Source: Nematostella vectensis (taxonomy: Eukaryota; Cnidaria; Anthozoa; Actiniaria; Edwardsiidae). Taken from it: a stretch of 60,000 nucleotides of DNA. The notes beneath the pieces are model-generated. The model did not search any database. It was not told the DNA's origin and was given only the letters and a program-made list of their open reading frames with translations. Positions 42,101-48,100 of the stretch are shown here, piece by piece (position 1 is the stretch's first letter; each line of letters begins with the position of its first letter). The position numbers and the translations under genes were made by a program. The stretch is taken from the NCBI RefSeq assembly GCF_932526225.1, contig NC_064035.1, positions 10,653,296 to 10,713,295 of the forward strand, in the 5' to 3' direction.

Positions 42101-45100
42101 AGGTGAGGCGTACCCCTGTGCATTGAGTCAGGTGCAATGCTGTATGGTACTAAGGTAAGGCGTGCCCCTGCGTATTGAGTCAGGTGCAATGCTGTAAGGT
42201 ACTAAGGTGAGGCAAACCCCTGTGCATTGAGTCAGGTGCAATGCTGTATGGTACTAAGGTGAGGCGTACCCCTGCGCATTGAGTCAGGTGTAATGCTGTA
42301 TGGTACTAAGGTGAGGCAAACCCCTGTGCATTGAGTCAGGTGCAATGCTGTATGGTACTAAGGTAAGGCGTGCCCCTGCGCATTGAGTCAGGTGCAATGC
42401 TGTATGGTACTAAGGTGAGGCGTACCCCTGCGCATTGAGCGGGGTGCAACGCTGTATGGTACTAAGGTGAGGCGTACCCCTGCGCATTGAGTCAGGTGCA
42501 ATGCTGTATGGTACTAAGGTGAGACGTGCCCCTGCGTATTAAGTCAGCCGCGATGCTGTATGGTACTAAGTTGAGGCGTACCCCTACACATTGAGTCAGG
42601 TGCAATGCTGTAATGGTACTAAGGTGAGACGTACCCCTGCGCATTGAGCCGGGTGCAATGCTGTAATGGTACTAATGTGAGGCGTACCCCTGCGCATTGA
42701 GTCAGGTGCAATGCTGTATGGTACTAAGGTGAGGCGTACCCCTGTACATTGAGCCGGGTGCAATGCTGTAAGGTACTAAGGTGAGGCGTACCCCTGCGAA
42801 TTGAGTCAGGTGCAATGCTGTATGATACTAAGGTGAGGCGTACCCCTGTACATTGAGTCAGGTGCGATGCTGTATGGTACTAAGGTGAGGCGTACCCCTG
42901 CGCATTGAGCCGGGTGCAATGCTGTATGGTACTAAGGTGAGGCGTACCCCTGTACATTGAGTCAGGTGCGATGCTGTATGGTACTAAGGTGAGGCGTACC
43001 CCTGTACATTGAGCCGGGTGCAATGCTGTATGGTACTAAGGTGAGGCGTACCCCTGTACATTGAGTCAGGTGCGATGCTGTACGGTACTAAGGTGAGGCG
43101 TACCCCTGCGCATTGAGTCTGGTGCAATGCTGTATGGTACTAAGGTGAGGCAAACCCCTGTGCATTGAGTCAGGTGCAATGCTGTATGGTACTAAGGTAA
43201 GGCGTGCCCCTGCGCATTGAGTCAGGTGCAATGCTGTCTGGTACTAATATGAGGCGTACCCCTGCGCATTGAGCGGGGTGCAACGCTGTATGGTACTAAG
43301 GTGAGGCGTACCCCTGCGCATTGAGTCTGGTGCAATGCTATAAGGTACTAAGGTGAGGCGTACCCCTGCGAATTGAGTCAGGTGCAATGCTGTAAGGTAC
43401 TAAGGTGAGGCAAACCCCTGCGCATTGAGTCGGGTGCAATGCTGTATGGTACTAAGGTAAGGCGTGCCCCTGCGCATTGAGTCGGGTGCAATGCTGTAAG
43501 GTACTAAGGTGAGGCAAACCCCTGCGCATTGAGTCGGGTGCAATGCTGTATGGTACTAAGGTGAGGCGTACCCCTGTACATTGAGCCGGGTGCAATGCTG
43601 TAAGGTACTAAGGTGAGGCGTATCCCTGTACATTGAGTCAGGTGCAATGCTGTACGGTACTAAGGTGAGGCGTACCCCTGCGCATTGAGTCTGGTGCAAC
43701 GCTGTATGGTACTAAGGTGAGGCGTACCCCTGCGCATTGAGTCAGGTGCAATGCTGTATGGTACTAAGGTGAGACGTGCCCCTGCGTATTAAGTCAGCCG
43801 CGATGCTGTATGGTACTAAGTTGAGGCGTACCCCTACACATTGAGTCAGGTGCAATGCTGTAATGGTACTAAGGTGAGACGTACCCCTGCGCATTGAGCC
43901 GGGTGCAATGCTGTAAGGTACTAAGGTTAGGCGTACCCCTGTACATTGAGCCGGGTGCAATGCTGTATGGTACTAAGGTGAGGCGTACCCCTGTACATTG
44001 AGCCGGGTGCAATGCTGTAAGGTACTAAGGTGAGGCGTACCCCTGCGAATTGAGTCAGGTGCAATGCTGTATGATACTAAGGTGAGGCGTACCCCTGTAC
44101 ATTGAGTCAGGTGCGATGCTGTATGGTACTAAGGTGAGGCGTACCCCTGCGCATTGAGCCGGGTACAATGCTGTATGGTACTAAGGTGAGGCGTACCCCT
44201 GTACATTGAGCCGGGTGCAATGCTGTATGGTACTAAGGTGAGGCGTACCCCTGTACATTGAGTCAGGTGCGATGCTGTACGGTACTAAGGTGAGGCGTAC
44301 CCCTGCGCATTGAGTCTGGTGCAATGCTGTATGGTACTAAGGTAAGGCGTGCCCCTGCGCATTGAGTCAGGTGCAATGCTGTCTGGTACTAATATGAGGC
44401 GTACCCCTGCGCATTGAGCGGGGTGCAACGCTGTATGGTACTAAGGTGAGGCGTACCCCTGCGCATTGAGTCTGGTGCAATGCTGTAAGGTACTAAGGTG
44501 AGGCGTACCCCTGCGAATTGAGTCAGGTGCAATGCTGTAAGGTACTAAGGTGAGGCAAACCCCTGCGCATTGAGTCGGGTGCAATGCTGTATGGTACTAA
44601 GGTAAGGCGTGCCCCTGCGCATTGAGTCGGGTGCAATGCTGTAAGGTACTAAGGTGAGGCAAACCCCTGCGCATTGAGTCGGGTGCAATGCTGTATGGTA
44701 CTAAGGTGAGACGTACCCCTGCGCATTGAGTCGGGTGCGATGCTGTATGGTACTAAGGTAAGGCGTGCCCCTGCGCATTGATTCGGGTGCAATGCTGTAT
44801 GGTACTAAGGTGAGGCGTGCCCCTGCGAATTGAGTCAGGTGCAATGCTGTAAGGTACTAAGGTGAGGCAAACCCCTGCGCATTGAGTCGGGTGCAATGCT
44901 GTATGGTACTAAGGTGAGACGTACCCCTGCGCATTGAGTCGGGTGCGATGCTGTATGGTACTAAGGTGAGGCAAACCCCTGCGCATTGAGTCGGGTGCAA
45001 TGCTGTATGGTACTAAGGTGAGACGTACCCCTGCGCATTGAGTCTGGTGCCATGCTGTATGGTACTAAGGTAAGGCGTGCCCCTGCGCATTGAGTCGGGT

Positions 45101-48100
45101 GCGATGCTGTATGGTACTAAGGTGAGGCAAACCCCTGTGCATTGAGTCAGGTGCAATGCTGTATGGTACTAAGGTGAGGCGTACCCCTGCGAATTGAGTC
45201 AGGTGCAATGCTGTAAGGTACTAAGGTAAGGCGTACCCCTGCGCATTGAGTCAGGTGCAATGCTGTATGGTACTAAGGTGAGGCGTACCCCTGTGCATTG
45301 ATTCTGGTGCAATGCTGTATGGTACTATGGTGAGGCGTGCCCCTGCGCATTGAGTCAGGCGCGATGCTGTAAGGTACTAAGGTAAGGCGTACTGTACAGG
45401 AGCCGAAATGATCCCAGGACCCGAAACGATCCCAGGACCCGAAATGATCCCCAAAAGTACCCCAACTGATCTTCGGACCCGAAACGATACCGAGGAGTCC
45501 CCGAAATCAACCCCAAGGAATTGCGGTTATGGACAAAGGGAAAGCAGAAGAAATACTTGCAATTCTTGAAGCATAATTAAGGGTTAACAGCGACTCGATT
45601 TCTAAACAACGTGACTTAAAAATATTAAATTTCAACACAATACTTCTATTTATTACATTGCCCGGCGTTAAACCCATAAACAGAGTCTAAAACAAATACA
45701 CAACTTTTAATTGCTACTGAAAGAAATACAGCATGTATAAACATAGCACAGCCTTGCTCAGATCATTCAAACTTTTGACCTTCCATCACACTCTAAACAT
45801 TTTGCGGTTCCGACACATGACTCTGACACTATAAATCTCATTTCCGGTAAACATCACCCCTAAAAATTAATATTCATTCGACAACCTAAACATGTATTTC
45901 ACCACGAAATCCTTGTTCACACGAGCGAATATTTACCGACACATTTTAGGCAGCCGGTTTGGCCGAGAAGATGGAATGACAAAAGCACACTGAGTTATAC
46001 ACTCGAACAACCCTTCTACTACAATATTATGTGAGTTTTGAACTTCCTCATGTAGTCGTGCGTACACCCCGGCATGATCTCATGATATGATAGGTCTTTT
46101 ATTCACCGAAAACAAACATGCAGAAAAAAAAAAAAAAACTTTAAAACATTTCGCTTCCTATAAAAAGCAGCATGTCCTATCTGTAAAGACTTTCTTTTAT
46201 GGCTTGTTATGTAAAAATTATTTATCCACGCCGGGTTCTTCAAATTACTATCACAAAGAATTGTTAGTTGACCCCAATTTCTGACTCAACCACTGTATTC
46301 CCCCGCAGTCGTATATTAAAATCTTAATACTATAGTTTTAGTTAATGTAAATTCCCTTTTAATAACACAAACAAAGCTAAATGTTTCATATGTTTTTAAA
46401 ACTGAAAGCCAATCCTTACACATTCCTTTAGTCGTCCATTACTGTAATTCCTTGGGGTTCATTTCGGGGACTCTTGTGGATCGTTTCGGGTCCCGGGATC
46501 AGTTGGGGAACTTTTGGGGATCGTTTCGGGTCCTGGGATCATTTCGGGTCCTGTACAGTACCCCTGCGCATTGAGTCAGGTGCAATGCTGTATGGTACTA
46601 TGGTGAGGCGTACCCCTGCGCATTGAGTCAGGTGCAATACCGTAAGGTACTATGGTGAGGCGTGCCCCTGCGCATTGAGTCAGGTGCAATGCTGTATGGT
46701 ACTAAGGTGAGACGTACCCCTGCGCATTGTGTCGGGTGCAATGCTGTATGGTACTAAAGTGAGGCGTGCCCCTGCGCACGTGAAATATATGTTGCAGCTA
46801 ATTGAAGTAGCGAAGTTGTAGCGAAGCTACAAGAATGTATCTTGCGGCAAGACCTATTCATTTCTTCTATTTCCCAAGAGGGAAGGCACCATTTGTTACC
46901 ATGCTTTCTTTGTAAAAACGAGTTTCTGTCTTTAAGGTCGCTGCATTGGATAATTCGTCGGAACATCGGCTTGGCTTGAGAAAGAACGCCAAAGTTAATG
47001 ATGGTATATTATTATTGATATTATTCATTTGGTGTGAAATGTGGAGGCTGACTCAAAGTTTTTTAGCTTGAGGGGAAGGGGCCGACTGTGAGAATTGTTG
47101 CAGCTAAGGATGAAAAAGTGGTTGAAGGTCATATTGGGGCCAATGATTTTTTGATGGACCATAGTCATTGTATCGTTCGGTCTTTCAGTAAACCGGTACA
47201 AGACATTAGAAGAGATTCAAGAGGCGCTACTGTCAGGAGAGGTGAAGGGTGCGTTGATAGATGCGTACGTGGTGGGCGCAAATAAACACATGTTCAATCA
47301 CTCAAAACTCAGGGTGAATAAAGTCATCGAGATCTCCTCCGTCTATGGCGTGGTACTGGGAGGACCTACTATAAAGATACAGGAGTGCCTGCGTCATTAC
47401 TTCCTGGAACAAAAGGCGGATATATCTGCCCACATACGGCAGAATGCTGACTCTTTAGAGGTAATAGACGGAACGACTGGTTAATATTATTACCTCAACC
47501 AAATTCCTCTCTATTATTATTACCTATTATTACCATTCTATTTTGATATCGCGCTTAGTATGTTTCTACTAATTGCAGTCGCCTGATAAAAGCATCGCAG
47601 GGATGGTCACCGATGATATGTTCGACTCTTCAAGTAATGTGTTCATAGAGTCACTTTGGACAATTATGTACATGTTTGTTGGACTATTTGTGCTCGGGAT
47701 GTTGTATGAATTGGCGTACCAACTGCGCAAACGTCGGAGGAGTACCGGTAAGAGTTTCCTTTTGTCTAGCTCAAGCGGTTTATGGCCAATGCAACACCTT
47801 TCTACGACGGCACAGCAAGCGCTTTTTTTGCTCAATTCTTGCTCGTTTATGTATTTACTCATTCAGTCCTGCCTGCCCGTCCGCCCGCAGTTTGTTTCTT
47901 TGATTTTGATGCTGTCGCCGTCGTCCTTGCGTAAGGTCTCTAATCATGTGGTGGTTTCACCGTGACCCCAATGCATCATTGGGCGAAGCCGATCGTCAGA
48001 GCGGGGTAAATCGTTTGTCGAGCGCACTCGTCCGAGCAAGGTCTCATCCGCAGAATCACGGTCGCTTTGTGCAATGGAGATCAATGATTTTCTGCCCCAT

